This document shows, piece by piece, positions 19,656-28,033 of a DNA stretch of 64,000 nucleotides; the stretch's first letter is position 1, and every line of letters starts with the position of its first letter. A program made the position numbers and the translations under genes. Origin of the DNA: Paracidobacterium acidisoli (GTDB taxonomy: Bacteria; Acidobacteriota; Terriglobia; Terriglobales; Acidobacteriaceae); NCBI RefSeq assembly GCF_003428625.2, contig NZ_QVQT02000002.1, positions 407,026-471,025 of the forward strand, read 5' to 3'. A model generated the notes under the pieces. It saw only the letters and a program-made list of their open reading frames with translations. It was not told the origin of the DNA and did no database searches.

Positions 19656-20974
19656 GCGCGACTCTTATCCGCAGCTCGATTGTCGGCGCACTGGGCGGTC
19701 TGCTCTTCGGCTTCGATACCGCCGTCATCTCCGGCACCACGCAGCAGCTCACCCAAGTCTTTCACCTCACGCCCAGCGCCCTCGGAACCACCGTCTCCAT
19801 CGCGCTGCTCGGCACTGTCATCGGCGCCATCGGCGCCGGTCCGCTCGGGCAGAAGATGGGCGGCCGCGAAGCGCTGCGCGTCATGGCGGCGCTCTATGTC
19901 GTCTCTGCCGTGGGCTGCGCCCTCTCGTGGGACTGGTATTCGCTGCTCTTCTTCCGCCTCCTTGGCGGACTCGGCATCGGCGGCTCGTCGGTCCTCGGCC
20001 CCGTCTATCTCGCCGAGCTCGCTCCGGCGAAGCTGCGCGGCCGTCTCGTCGGACTCTTCCAGATCAATGTGGTGGGCGGCATTCTGCTGGCCTACGCCTC
20101 GAACTTCTTCATCGCCGGCTTCAATCTGGGACTGCTGCAGTGGCGCTGGCAGCTGGGCGTCGCCGGCATTCCCGCCGCGCTCTTCCTCGTCATGCTCTAC
20201 GGCATCCCGCGGAGCTCGCGCTGGCTGGTCACGCAGAACCGCATCGATGAGGCCCGCCGCGTTCTGGAGCTGATGGGCACGCCGGACTCCGAGGCCGAGC
20301 TGAAGGAGATCGTCGAATCAATCCACCTCGAGCGCTCCGCAAAGGCCGAGCCGCTCTTCCAGCGCAAGTACCGCCTGCCCATCTTTCTTGCCGTCACCAT
20401 CGGCATGTTCAATCAGCTCTCCGGCATCAACGCCATTCTCTATTACGTGAATGACATCTTCACCGCCGGAGGTTTCCGCGGCCTCTCCGCCGACCGCGAG
20501 GCCGTCATCATCGGCGCCATGAACCTGGGCGCGACGCTGCTGGCCATGACCGTCATCGACCGGCTGGGCCGCAAGACGCTGCTGCTCTTCGGCTCCGTCG
20601 GAACTGCGGCCTGTCTGGCCGGCGTCGCCGCCGTCTTTCTCACGAAAAGCCACCAGGGCGATCTGCTCTGGCTGCTGGTCGGGTTTATCTTCTTCTTCTC
20701 CGTCTCGCAGGGCGCCGTCATCTGGGTCTACATCAGCGAAGTCTTCCCGACCAAGGTGCGCTCGCGCGGCCAGAGCCTCGGCAGCTCTTCGCACTGGATC
20801 ATGAACGCGATCATCAGCAAGGCGTTTCCCTCCATCGCCGTGCTTTCGGCCGGAGCGCCCTTCGCCTTCTTCGCCGCCATGATGGTCCTGCAGTTCTTCG
20901 TCGTTCTCTTCTTCTACCCGGAGACCAAAGGCGTCTCCCTCGAGCAGCTGCAGCACCGCCTGGGCATCGAGTAA
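19646..20974 (+). CDS. MFS sugar porter
   Basis: 442 residues, 12 transmembrane segments. Sugar-porter signatures: GGLLFGFDTAVISG in TM1, GPVYLAELAPAKLRGRLVG, PRSSRWLV before the central loop, QLSGINAILYY in TM7 and PETKG at the end. A proton-coupled hexose or pentose importer of the XylE/GalP type. Overlaps the ROK kinase by 10 nt. The substrate should be the sugar that kinase phosphorylates. Confidence 0.96.
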   Translation: MRLSATLIRSSIVGALGGLLFGFDTAVISGTTQQLTQVFHLTPSALGTTVSIALLGTVIGAIGAGPLGQKMGGREALRVMAALYVVSAVGCALSWDWYSLLFFRLLGGLGIGGSSVLGPVYLAELAPAKLRGRLVGLFQINVVGGILLAYASNFFIAGFNLGLLQWRWQLGVAGIPAALFLVMLYGIPRSSRWLVTQNRIDEARRVLELMGTPDSEAELKEIVESIHLERSAKAEPLFQRKYRLPIFLAVTIGMFNQLSGINAILYYVNDIFTAGGFRGLSADREAVIIGAMNLGATLLAMTVIDRLGRKTLLLFGSVGTAACLAGVAAVFLTKSHQGDLLWLLVGFIFFFSVSQGAVIWVYISEVFPTKVRSRGQSLGSSSHWIMNAIISKAFPSIAVLSAGAPFAFFAAMMVLQFFVVLFFYPETKGVSLEQLQHRLGIE

Positions 20975-21025
20975 CACCGGTGCCCGGCGCGGGCCGGCCT
21001 TCTCGCGCGTTTACCATGAAAGCCG

Positions 21026-21571
21026 GTGTTCACCATCGGCCACTCCACGCTGCCCATCGATGTCTTCCTCGGAGCGCTGCGTGCATACCAGGTCCGCACC
21101 CTCGTCGATATCCGCAGCATTCCGAAGTCGCGCCATAACCCGCAGTTCGCGCAGGACAATCTCTTCGCATCTCTGCGCGATGCCGGCATCGCCTGCCGCT
21201 GGCAGCGCTCGCTCGGCGGCCTGCGCCACGCGCGCAAAGACTCGATCAACACCGGCTGGCGCAACAGCAGCTTTCGCGGATACGCCGATTACATGCAGAC
21301 GCCTGCCTTCGCCGCCGCCCTCGACGAGCTGCTCGCCGCCGAAGACCTGGACCATACCGCCATCATGTGCGCCGAAGCTGTTCCCTGGCGCTGCCACCGC
21401 TCCCTGGTCGCCGACGCGCTTACCCTCCGCGGCGTTCCGGTCACCAACATCTTCTGCGACGCCAAAGGCCACAGCCATACCGAGCCGCATGCGCTCACTT
21501 CCTTTGCCCGGACCGACGGACAGCATCTCTGGTACCCCGCCGAAGGCGAGCTCTTCCCCGGCTATCCCTGA
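21026..21571 (+). CDS. DUF488 family protein
   Basis: 181 residues. Begins FTIGHSTLPIDVFLGALRAYQVRTLVDIRSIPKSR and contains the cysteine motif MCAEAVPWRCHRSLVAD, both diagnostic of DUF488. Biochemical function not established. Start is a GTG; a weak -10-like TACCAT lies 8 nt before it and no Shine-Dalgarno is evident. An ATG ten bases upstream is out of frame. Confidence 0.92.
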   Translation: MFTIGHSTLPIDVFLGALRAYQVRTLVDIRSIPKSRHNPQFAQDNLFASLRDAGIACRWQRSLGGLRHARKDSINTGWRNSSFRGYADYMQTPAFAAALDELLAAEDLDHTAIMCAEAVPWRCHRSLVADALTLRGVPVTNIFCDAKGHSHTEPHALTSFARTDGQHLWYPAEGELFPGYP

Positions 21572-21662
21572 CGGAAACAATCCCGCGTCTGCTGCGTCCA
21601 ATGGCCAGGGCGAACAGACCCCAGGGTCACTCAGCATCGGACCAGCCTGCTTCACGTCCGAT

Positions 21663-22430
21663 ATGAGTATCGTGAAGGATATGCAGGTGCGAATCCTCCT
21701 CTTTGGCGTACTGAAAGACTTACTGCCGGATCAACCGGATTCGATCTGCCTCGAAGCCGGTTCCACCGTCGACGATCTTCTGCAGACGATGCAGGCGCGC
21801 TTCGCCCAATACTTCACCCAGACCGGCCCTGCCGCTCAGGGAAATCTCTGGTCCTCCATCGCCGTCGCCGTCAATCGCGAGTATGCCCCCGCCACGCACC
21901 GTCTCAACGAAGGCGATGAGGTTGCGCTGCTGCCTCCGGTCAGCGGCGGAACGGAGAACCCGCACGTCGCGCTCATCCGCGAACCCATCGACACCACTGC
22001 CGTCGTTGCCGCGCTCAAGCAGGGCGAGGACGGCGCCATCGTCACCTTCGACGGCATCGTGCGCAACAATACCCGCCGCCGCAGGACGCTCTGGCTGGTC
22101 TACGAGGCATACGAAGAGATGGCCCTGCCCCGCATGCAGCGCCTCGCCGCCGAAGCTCGCGCCAAATATCCCATCCGCGACGTGGCCATCGTCCACCGGC
22201 TCGGCCATCTCGAGATCGGCGAGACCAGCGTCTTCATCGCCGTAGCCTCCGCGCACCGGGCCGCGGCCTTCGATGCCTGCCGCTGGCTCATCGACACCCT
22301 CAAAAAGACCGTGCCCATCTGGAAGAAAGAGCACTTCGAGGATGGAGCCGTGTGGTCCGACGGCGAGCCCTTCCCGGCCGAGCTCACGCCGCAGGTCCAC
22401 CCGAAACCGAGTCCGGAGCCGCTCCGTTGA
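21663..22430 (+). CDS. Fused molybdopterin synthase (MoaD-MoaE)
   Basis: About 255 residues. Residues 7-96 are a MoaD ubiquitin-like domain (VRILLFGVLKDLL, EGDEVALLPPVSGG). The Gly-Gly at 95-96, which is the free, thiocarboxylated C-terminus in ordinary MoaD, continues here into a complete MoaE domain (VALIREPIDTTAVVAAL, VTFDGIVRNNTRRRRT, LYEAYEEMA-like, HRLGHLEIGETSVFIAV, KKTVPIWKKE). Together they convert precursor Z to molybdopterin. Fusions of this kind are known (MoaX of Mycobacterium tuberculosis) and there need cleavage after Gly-Gly. The start is uncertain: ATG 21663 or 21681. Its stop overlaps the next start. Confidence 0.92.
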   Translation: MSIVKDMQVRILLFGVLKDLLPDQPDSICLEAGSTVDDLLQTMQARFAQYFTQTGPAAQGNLWSSIAVAVNREYAPATHRLNEGDEVALLPPVSGGTENPHVALIREPIDTTAVVAALKQGEDGAIVTFDGIVRNNTRRRRTLWLVYEAYEEMALPRMQRLAAEARAKYPIRDVAIVHRLGHLEIGETSVFIAVASAHRAAAFDACRWLIDTLKKTVPIWKKEHFEDGAVWSDGEPFPAELTPQVHPKPSPEPLR

Positions 22431-23347
22431 AGCTCTGCGCCGGAATCACCGGCCTTCTGCTCTGCGCCTCGCTTTATGCAGGCGCGCAGCAGCCACCGCC
22501 GATTCACGTCGACGTGCGCCTCGTGAATGTCTTCGTCAACGTCACGGACCCGGCCGGCGCGCCCGTCGGCGGCCTGGCAAAAGATGATTTCCTGCTCACC
22601 CAGGACGGCCACCCGCAGACCATCTCGTACTTCGAGCGCCAGTCCGAGATGCCGCTCTCGCTCGTGCTCGCCATCGATACCAGCGGCAGCGTGCAGAAGG
22701 ATCTCCCGCTCGAAAAATATGCGGCGCACAACTTCGTCCACGCGCTGCTGCGCCCGGTCGACCGGCTCGACCTCATGGACGTCAACTCCGACGTGCGCGA
22801 GGTCGTCGGCTTCACCAGCAATCTGCGGCGCATCGACGCGGGCATTGAAAACCTCACCACCGGCCCGGCCACGGCGCTCTATAACGCCATCTGGCTGGCC
22901 TCGCAGCGCCTCACGCCGCTCTCCGGGCGCAGGGTGCTGGTCGTCATCTCCGACGGCAGCAACACCGTCTCCGGCGTCGACTACCAGCAGGCGCTTGAAG
23001 AGGCGGTGCGGGGCGAGGTGATGGTCTACAGCCTCATCGACCTGCCCATCGTCGCCGACGCCGGCCGCGATACCGGCGGCGAGCACGCGCTGATCGCGCT
23101 CTCGCAGGAGACGGGCGGCAAATATTACTATGCCGAAGCCGGCAATCTCGAAAAAGCCTTTCAGAAGATCTCCGAAGACCTGCGCACGCAATACCTGATC
23201 GGTTATTACCCGGTGCGCCACTCTTCTTTCTCCGATTTCCATCGCATCTCGGTCACGCTGAAGGACCCTCCGCAGCCGCCGTATACGCTGCGCTACCGCA
23301 CCGGCTACTACTCCGCGCCGGCCTCCGTTCCCGAGCCGCCGCGCTGA
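22427..23347 (+). CDS. Secreted VWA-domain protein (acidobacterial type)
   Basis: About 306 residues. I start it at the TTG in the TTGA overlap with the moaDE stop, since this begins a perfect signal peptide (KLCAGITGLLLCASLYAGAQ). Next come PIHVDVRLVNVFVNVTDPAG...LTQDGHPQTISYFE and a VWA domain with the MIDAS DTSGS (AIDTSGSVQKDLP). It ends LRTQYLIGYYPV and TLRYRTGYY, the pattern of the Acidobacteria-specific VWFA-related family. Probably an extracytoplasmic adhesion or complex-assembly protein; no partner can be named. Confidence 0.92.
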   Translation: MKLCAGITGLLLCASLYAGAQQPPPIHVDVRLVNVFVNVTDPAGAPVGGLAKDDFLLTQDGHPQTISYFERQSEMPLSLVLAIDTSGSVQKDLPLEKYAAHNFVHALLRPVDRLDLMDVNSDVREVVGFTSNLRRIDAGIENLTTGPATALYNAIWLASQRLTPLSGRRVLVVISDGSNTVSGVDYQQALEEAVRGEVMVYSLIDLPIVADAGRDTGGEHALIALSQETGGKYYYAEAGNLEKAFQKISEDLRTQYLIGYYPVRHSSFSDFHRISVTLKDPPQPPYTLRYRTGYYSAPASVPEPPR

Positions 23348-23362
23348 CCGCAGCGGCCTGGT

Positions 23363-23368
23363 TACAAT
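23363..23368 (+). promoter_or_regulatory. -10-like hexamer of hfq
   Basis: TACAAT, 6 nt (AGGGGC) before the GTG start. Transcription from it would begin at or next to the start codon. Confidence 0.5.
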
Positions 23369-23374
23369 AGGGGC

Positions 23375-23692
23375 GTGCCGCCTTACAATGCATCGCGCCG
23401 CCGGCAAAAATCGCCGCCTCCGGGAGAAACCGGGCAGGAGGCTCTCTATCTGCGCTTTCTCAGCGAAAAGCAGGTGGGCGTAAAGGTGAAGCTGCGCGAC
23501 GGTGAAACCGTCTCCGGCTGGATCGAGTACTTCGACGACCGCATGATTCGTCTGACCCGCGAGGGCCAGCCCAATTTATTCATTTACAAACACCAGATCC
23601 GCAGCATCACCGAGAGCTCCCGCCGCGATGACCCGCGCCGCCGGGCCCGCCGTGTGGAAGAGGCAGCGCGGAGTGAAGAGGAGATCCATTGA
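23375..23692 (+). CDS. hfq: Hfq-like RNA chaperone
   Basis: 105 residues. Sm-fold core: TGQEALYLRFL (equivalent of the Gln8 region), VGVKVKLRDGETVSGWIEYFD (Sm1, with the conserved FD) and LFIYKHQIRSI (Sm2, with the diagnostic YKH). An N-terminal extension of some 20 residues is basic. The C-terminal tail is strongly basic then acidic (RRDDPRRRARRVEEAARSEEE) rather than the enterobacterial type. It should form a hexameric sRNA/mRNA-binding ring. Starts with GTG; its stop overlaps the TTG start of the IMPase gene. Confidence 0.88.
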   Translation: MPPYNASRRRQKSPPPGETGQEALYLRFLSEKQVGVKVKLRDGETVSGWIEYFDDRMIRLTREGQPNLFIYKHQIRSITESSRRDDPRRRARRVEEAARSEEEIH

Positions 23693-24585
23693 GCCGGTCG
23701 AATATTCCCCAGGAGCTGCCCTTCGCAGCACCCGCCTCTGAAATCGCTCTCGAAGCCGGAGCGCTGCTGCGCGAATACTTCCGCCGCGGCGTCGCCACCG
23801 AGTACAAAGGCGATGTCGATCTGGTGACCGAAGCCGATCGCGCCTCCGAAAAGCAGATCGTCGAGCGCCTGCACGCCGCCTTCCCCACGCACGGCATCTA
23901 CGGCGAAGAAGGCACGCGCGAGGGCCTCGACCGCGAATACCGCTGGTACATCGATCCGCTCGACGGCACCACCAACTTCGCGCACAGCTTTCCCGTCTTC
24001 TGCGTCTCGATGGGCCTTGAGCATCGTCCCGCCGGCCTCGCCGCCGATCAGGATGGCGAGCTGGTCGCCGGCGTCATCTACGACCCCATGCGCGACGAGC
24101 TGTTCACCGCGGAAAAAGGACGCGGCGCATGGCGCAACGGCCAGCCCATCCACGTCTCGCCGGTAAAGACGCTTTCCGAGGCGCTGCTGGCTACCGGCTT
24201 TCCCAGCCGCAAGCGCCACAGCAGCCCGAATATTCACTTCTACCAGGAGTGCACGCTGCGCTCGCACGGGGTGCGCCGCGCCGGCTCGGCCGCTCTCGAT
24301 CTCGCCTACACCGCCTGCGGCCGCCTCGAAGGCTTCTGGGAGTTCAATCTGAATCCCTGGGACACCGCCGCCGGCGTGCTGCTGGTGACCGAAGCCGGTG
24401 GAACCGTCACGCGCTTCGACGGCAGTCCGTTTCTGCTCGACAGCGAAGAGATCCTCGCCACCAACGGCGCCTTGCGCGATGAGATAGTCGGGCTCTTCAG
24501 CGATATGTTCGCAGGGCGCAACCTGCTGCCCATCCCCACTCCCGCGGAGTACGCCGCGGCGCGGGCGCAGCAGACGCAGCCCTGA
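23689..24585 (+). CDS. Inositol-1-monophosphatase family protein
   Basis: 298 residues. Metal-site motifs: GEEG (IYGEEGTREG), DPLDGTTNFAHSFPVFCVSMG and late WDTAAGVLLVTEAGG. Hydrolyses inositol phosphates or a related sugar phosphate. SuhB-like RNA-binding roles exist in this family and Hfq is the adjacent gene, but nothing here proves a link. The start is the TTG at 23689, well placed behind GAGGAG and sharing TTGA with the hfq stop, so the two are translationally coupled. Confidence 0.94.
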   Translation: MSRSNIPQELPFAAPASEIALEAGALLREYFRRGVATEYKGDVDLVTEADRASEKQIVERLHAAFPTHGIYGEEGTREGLDREYRWYIDPLDGTTNFAHSFPVFCVSMGLEHRPAGLAADQDGELVAGVIYDPMRDELFTAEKGRGAWRNGQPIHVSPVKTLSEALLATGFPSRKRHSSPNIHFYQECTLRSHGVRRAGSAALDLAYTACGRLEGFWEFNLNPWDTAAGVLLVTEAGGTVTRFDGSPFLLDSEEILATNGALRDEIVGLFSDMFAGRNLLPIPTPAEYAAARAQQTQP

Positions 24586-24667
24586 GCCGCATGATCGTCC
24601 TGAGCTTTTTTCTCAGCTTCAAAGTGCGCGCATCGGTTCCGATTCATCATCGGGCAACAAAATGCCG

Positions 24668-24673
24668 TACAAT
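24668..24673 (+). promoter_or_regulatory. -10-like hexamer of the ferredoxin gene
   Basis: TACAAT about 40 nt before the ATG, leaving room for a normal leader with GGAAGAGGA as ribosome-binding site. A contrast to the short-leader genes nearby. Confidence 0.4.
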
Positions 24674-24712
24674 GTGCCTGTTGACTCACCATTACTCTGG
24701 AAGAGGATTTTC

Positions 24713-24973
24713 ATGGCTTACGTGATTGCGGAACCCTGTATCGGGACGAAGGACACAGCCTGCGTGGATGCCTGCCCGGTGGATTGCATCCATCCCAAAA
24801 AAGACGAAGCGAAGCACGGCGAATCGGATCAGCTCTTCATCGACCCGGTCGAGTGCATCGACTGCGGCGCGTGCGTTCCGGTCTGCCCGGTTTCTGCAAT
24901 CTTTGCCGCCGACGATCTGCCGGAAAAATGGCAGAGCTATACCGAGAAAAACGCCGTATTCTTCGGCCGCTGA
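24713..24973 (+). CDS. Seven- or eight-iron ferredoxin
   Basis: 86 residues starting MAYVIAEPCIGTKDTACVDACPVDCIHP. Two cysteine clusters are visible: PCIGTKDTACVDACPVDCI, with wider spacing typical of the 3Fe-4S or 4Fe-4S first site, and CIDCGACVPVCPVSAI, a standard 4Fe-4S site. Small soluble electron carrier. The chosen ATG has GGAAGAGGA upstream; the longer frame begins in the promoter region. A weak stem (GCCG/CGGC) plus a T-run follows the stop. Confidence 0.95.
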   Translation: MAYVIAEPCIGTKDTACVDACPVDCIHPKKDEAKHGESDQLFIDPVECIDCGACVPVCPVSAIFAADDLPEKWQSYTEKNAVFFGR

Positions 24974-25284
24974 TCGGCAGTCTTCTTTTTCCCGGCGGCG
25001 CGCGCGGCCCTCATGCGGCGCGCCCGTCGGAATCCGGCCTTCCCGCGGCAACATCTGACCCGATTATGGCTGCTGCTCCCTTCCCCTTCGGCTGCCGGTC
25101 AGAAAACAGAGCGCTCCACTGCAGGCAACGTTCACGCAGACTCTGCCATCCCACCGTTAATTAATCTTTATTCGTTCCGGAACTGACTTACCCTGCGGAT
25201 CGGCGGTTTGGTTTCGCAGGCGGACTGGAGCACTGCAGACGGGAAATCTTCTGCAGCCACTATGTTAATGACAGGGATAACTGG
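24974..25284. other. Intergenic region before the ECF sigma gene
   Basis: 311 bases without a supported gene. A T-run at 24985-24990 just after the ferredoxin may be its terminator. A perfect palindrome, GTTCCGGAAC, sits at 25174-25183 and contains GGAAC, the usual ECF -35 core, about 100 nt before the sigma gene. No matching -10 is obvious, so autoregulation is only a guess. Confidence 0.4.
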
Positions 25285-25917
25285 ATGAGCGCGGGACCAG
25301 TACAGCCAAAACCAGTACATCATCACATGCGCCGTAATCCTCCCATCGCCGGAGAGGCTGAGGCGATCGCACAGGCACAGGCCGGCGACGGACGGGCCTT
25401 TGAAACCCTCTACTCGCTGCACAAGCGGCGTGTCTACTCTCTTTGCCTGCGCATGCTCGGTAATGTCGCTGAAGCCGAGGACCTGACGCAGGAAGCCTTC
25501 ATGCAGCTTTACCGCAAGATCGGCACCTTTCGCGGCGACTCCGCATTCTCCACCTGGCTGCACCGCCTGGCCGTGAATGTGGTGCTGATGCACCTGCGCA
25601 GAAAGGGCCTGCCCCAGGTGTCGCTCGAAGAGACGCTGGAGCCGTCGCAGGATGACGGTCCACGCAAGGATATCGGCGCCCGCGATCTGATGCTCTCCGG
25701 ATCGATCGATCGCGTCACCCTCGAGCGCGCCGTCGAAAATCTGCCACCCGGCTACCGGCTGGTCTTTGTGCTGCACGACGTGGAAGGCTATGAGCACAAC
25801 GAGATCGCCACCATGCTGGACTGCTCGATCGGCAACAGCAAATCGCAGCTGCACAAGGCGCGAATGAAACTGCGCGACCTGCTCCGCACCGGACAGCGGA
25901 AGGAGGCCGCCCAATGA
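25285..25917 (+). CDS. ECF sigma factor (sigma-E-like)
   Basis: 210 residues. Region 2 reads [20 protein letters not shown]...[20 protein letters not shown]; region 4 reads [26 protein letters not shown]...[17 protein letters not shown] short linker separates them, as in group-IV sigma factors. It directs RNA polymerase to a stress regulon. The stop overlaps the start of an anti-sigma gene by ATGA (25914-25917), the standard sigma/anti-sigma pair arrangement. Confidence 0.95.
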   Translation: MSAGPVQPKPVHHHMRRNPPIAGEAEAIAQAQAGDGRAFETLYSLHKRRVYSLCLRMLGNVAEAEDLTQEAFMQLYRKIGTFRGDSAFSTWLHRLAVNVVLMHLRRKGLPQVSLEETLEPSQDDGPRKDIGARDLMLSGSIDRVTLERAVENLPPGYRLVFVLHDVEGYEHNEIATMLDCSIGNSKSQLHKARMKLRDLLRTGQRKEAAQ

Positions 25918-26192
25918 GCCATAACGGAAAGACCATGACATGTGCTGAATTTCAGGAAAGTCTGCCCGAGCTGTTCGAGACCCATACCGATCTCACCACG
26001 CACGAGCATCTCAAATCATGCGAGAACTGTGCCGCTCTGGTGCGCGATCTGGAGTACATTGCCTCGCAGGCCAAACTGCTGTTGCCCATTCACGACCCCA
26101 GTCCCGGGGTGTGGAACAACATCCAGTCGGCCATTCGGCGCGAAGAGACCCCCGGCGGGCAGACGCCCACACCGGCAGGTGGCAGCAGGTAG
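25914..26192 (+). CDS. Cytoplasmic zinc-finger anti-sigma factor
   Basis: 92 residues. Contains the ZAS motif His-x3-Cys-x2-Cys (HLKSCENC) about 40 residues in, preceded by the usual ...[17 protein letters not shown]. No transmembrane segment follows, unlike most family members, so this is a soluble anti-sigma that may sense a cytoplasmic redox or metal signal through its zinc site. Overlaps the sigma gene by 4 nt. Confidence 0.88.
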   Translation: MSHNGKTMTCAEFQESLPELFETHTDLTTHEHLKSCENCAALVRDLEYIASQAKLLLPIHDPSPGVWNNIQSAIRREETPGGQTPTPAGGSR

Positions 26193-26265
26193 GCCGCGGG
26201 TTTCGATCGCTGACAGGAGCCCGATCGTCGTACAGCCGGAACCGCCGTCTTCCTCGACGGCTCCT

Positions 26266-26271
26266 TATAAT
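26266..26271 (+). promoter_or_regulatory. -10 hexamer of the shikimate kinase gene
   Basis: Perfect consensus TATAAT, 11 nt before the ATG at 26283. Predicted leader about 5 nt, with no Shine-Dalgarno in it. Confidence 0.55.
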
Positions 26272-26282
26272 GCAGAGAACGC

Positions 26283-26894
26283 ATGAAGGAGCACGAGAGC
26301 AGACCGCAGGTATCGTCTCTGCCCGCACAGATCCGCAGAATTGTCCTCATCGGATTCATGGGCGCAGGCAAGTCCACCGTAGGGGCGCACCTCGCGGCGC
26401 GCCTCGGCTGGCCGTTTGAGGACGCCGACCGCTTTATTGAAGCCCGCGCCGGCTGCTCCATCGGAGCCCTCTTCCGCCGCGATGGCGAAGCCGCCTTCCG
26501 CCGGCTTGAAGTGGAGTCCATCGCCGCGCTGCTCGAGCGCTCGCCCCTTGTGCTGGCCACCGGCGGCGGCGCTCTGGAATCTCCTTTGACACGGGAGGCG
26601 CTCAACCGGCTCTCCGATACCTGCATCGTATTTCTCGATGCGCCGCTCGACGTGCTGATCGCGCGCTGTCTCGAACAGCCCGGAGCCGCGGAGCGTCCTG
26701 TTCTGGCCGAGCGTGAGCAGCTGGAGCAGCGTTTTACCGGGCGTCTGCCCCTCTACCGCGAGGCCCATCTGATCGTGCCTACCCTTGAGCTCGAACCCGA
26801 TGCCCTGGCGGAGAGCATTCTGGAAGAACTGCGCGGCCGCATCGCTCTCACGCCGGAGGCAAAGAGCGCAGTGAACGAGGGCACAACCCCATGA
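26283..26894 (+). CDS. aroK: Shikimate kinase
   Basis: 203 residues. Phosphorylates shikimate with ATP on the way to chorismate. Walker A GFMGAGKST, shikimate-binding DAD/R (FEDADRFIEARAG, FRRDGEAAFRRLE) and GGG (LATGGGALE), lid arginines in ERPVLAE. A ~25-residue N-terminal extension precedes the P-loop. It overlaps the AI-2E permease gene by 4 nt. The next pathway enzyme, AroA, is encoded separately at 61062. Confidence 0.96.
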   Translation: MKEHESRPQVSSLPAQIRRIVLIGFMGAGKSTVGAHLAARLGWPFEDADRFIEARAGCSIGALFRRDGEAAFRRLEVESIAALLERSPLVLATGGGALESPLTREALNRLSDTCIVFLDAPLDVLIARCLEQPGAAERPVLAEREQLEQRFTGRLPLYREAHLIVPTLELEPDALAESILEELRGRIALTPEAKSAVNEGTTP

Positions 26895-27979
26895 GCTTTG
26901 GCTTCGCAGCGGGAGTGAATCCCCCCGCCATGAAATCGCGCGATCCGCGCGGCGTCGTTCTCTTTGCCTTCGCCGTGGCGCTGGCGATCTATTTCGCCTG
27001 GCTGCTGCGCGATGTGCTCGTGCTTATCTACGTCAGCGCTCTGTTTGCCGTGGTGCTTCTGCCGGTGGTGCGCTGCATTACCCGTCTGCGCATCGGCCGC
27101 TGGCAGCCCGGCCGCGCCATGGCGGTGCTGCTTCTGCTGCTCAGCGTGCTCATCGCCATCATGCTCTTTGCCTTCTTCGCCATCCCGCCTGTGGTGCGCG
27201 ATCTGCGCGAGTTCGGCAAAGAGCTGCCGAAGCGCGGTCCCGAGCTGCTGCAGCGCCTCGAAAGCCTGCCCCTGCTGCAGCACGTCGACTTCGACTCGCT
27301 CAACGAAAAACTGCAGGACTTCGCCACCAACTTCGCAAGCTGGCTCATTCATTCCGCAAGCGGATGGGCCAGCGCCGTCTTTCGCATCATCACCGGCGCC
27401 GTGCTGACCATCTATTTCATCCTCGAAGGCGAGAACGCTTACTCCTGGCTGCTCTCCTTCGTGCCCACGGAGCGCCGTCAGCGCCTCAATCTGACCCTCG
27501 GGCGCGCCGAGGTCCGCATGGGCCGCTGGCTGCTCGGCCAGGGCTCTCTGATGCTGATTCTCGGCATCTCCAGCACCATCGTCTTCGCGCTGCTGCACAT
27601 TCGTTACGCCTACGCGCTCGGCGTCGTCATGGGCCTCTTCAACATCGTGCCCATCGTGGGAGCCATCGTCTCCGTCTCGCTTGTTCTGCTGGTCGCCGCC
27701 ATCGATTCCTGGGGACGCGTCCTCGGCGTGATCATCTTTTATGCCATCTACGCCCAGGTCGAAACCTCCTGGCTCACGCCGCGCATCATGCAGACGCAGG
27801 TCAACCTCGCTGGTCTGGCCGTGCTGATCGCCCTGCTGCTCGGCTCCTCGCTCGCCGGAGTCGTCGGCGCCATGGTCGCCGTGCCCACTGCCGTCCTCGT
27901 CGCCGTGCTGCTCAATGAATACGCGGCGCAGGATGATCTGGTCGTCACCCCCGCCGACATCTCCTCAGTGAACAAATAA
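26891..27979 (+). CDS. AI-2E family permease
   Basis: 362 residues, about eight hydrophobic segments. A pair of N-terminal helices (FAVALAIYFAWLLRDVLVLIYVSALFAVVLLPVV), a large soluble loop (LREFGKELPKRGPELLQRLE) and then the conserved multi-helix C-terminal part with GLFNIVPIVGAIVS and VETSWLTPRIM. PF01594 members include TqsA-like autoinducer exporters and Na+/H+ antiporters, so the name does not prove quorum sensing. Co-translated with shikimate kinase through an ATGA overlap. Confidence 0.94.
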   Translation: MSFGFAAGVNPPAMKSRDPRGVVLFAFAVALAIYFAWLLRDVLVLIYVSALFAVVLLPVVRCITRLRIGRWQPGRAMAVLLLLLSVLIAIMLFAFFAIPPVVRDLREFGKELPKRGPELLQRLESLPLLQHVDFDSLNEKLQDFATNFASWLIHSASGWASAVFRIITGAVLTIYFILEGENAYSWLLSFVPTERRQRLNLTLGRAEVRMGRWLLGQGSLMLILGISSTIVFALLHIRYAYALGVVMGLFNIVPIVGAIVSVSLVLLVAAIDSWGRVLGVIIFYAIYAQVETSWLTPRIMQTQVNLAGLAVLIALLLGSSLAGVVGAMVAVPTAVLVAVLLNEYAAQDDLVVTPADISSVNK

Positions 27980-28033
27980 GCCTGAGCCTGCGTCAGGGTG
28001 TAACAGGCGGCCCATCGGAACAAGAGATCTGTC

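Noticed and set aside
21060-21662. Long N-terminal extension of the MoaD-MoaE frame
   Set aside because: It overlaps DUF488 in another frame and is Ser/Pro-rich with no domain; the MoaD domain begins at about 21681.
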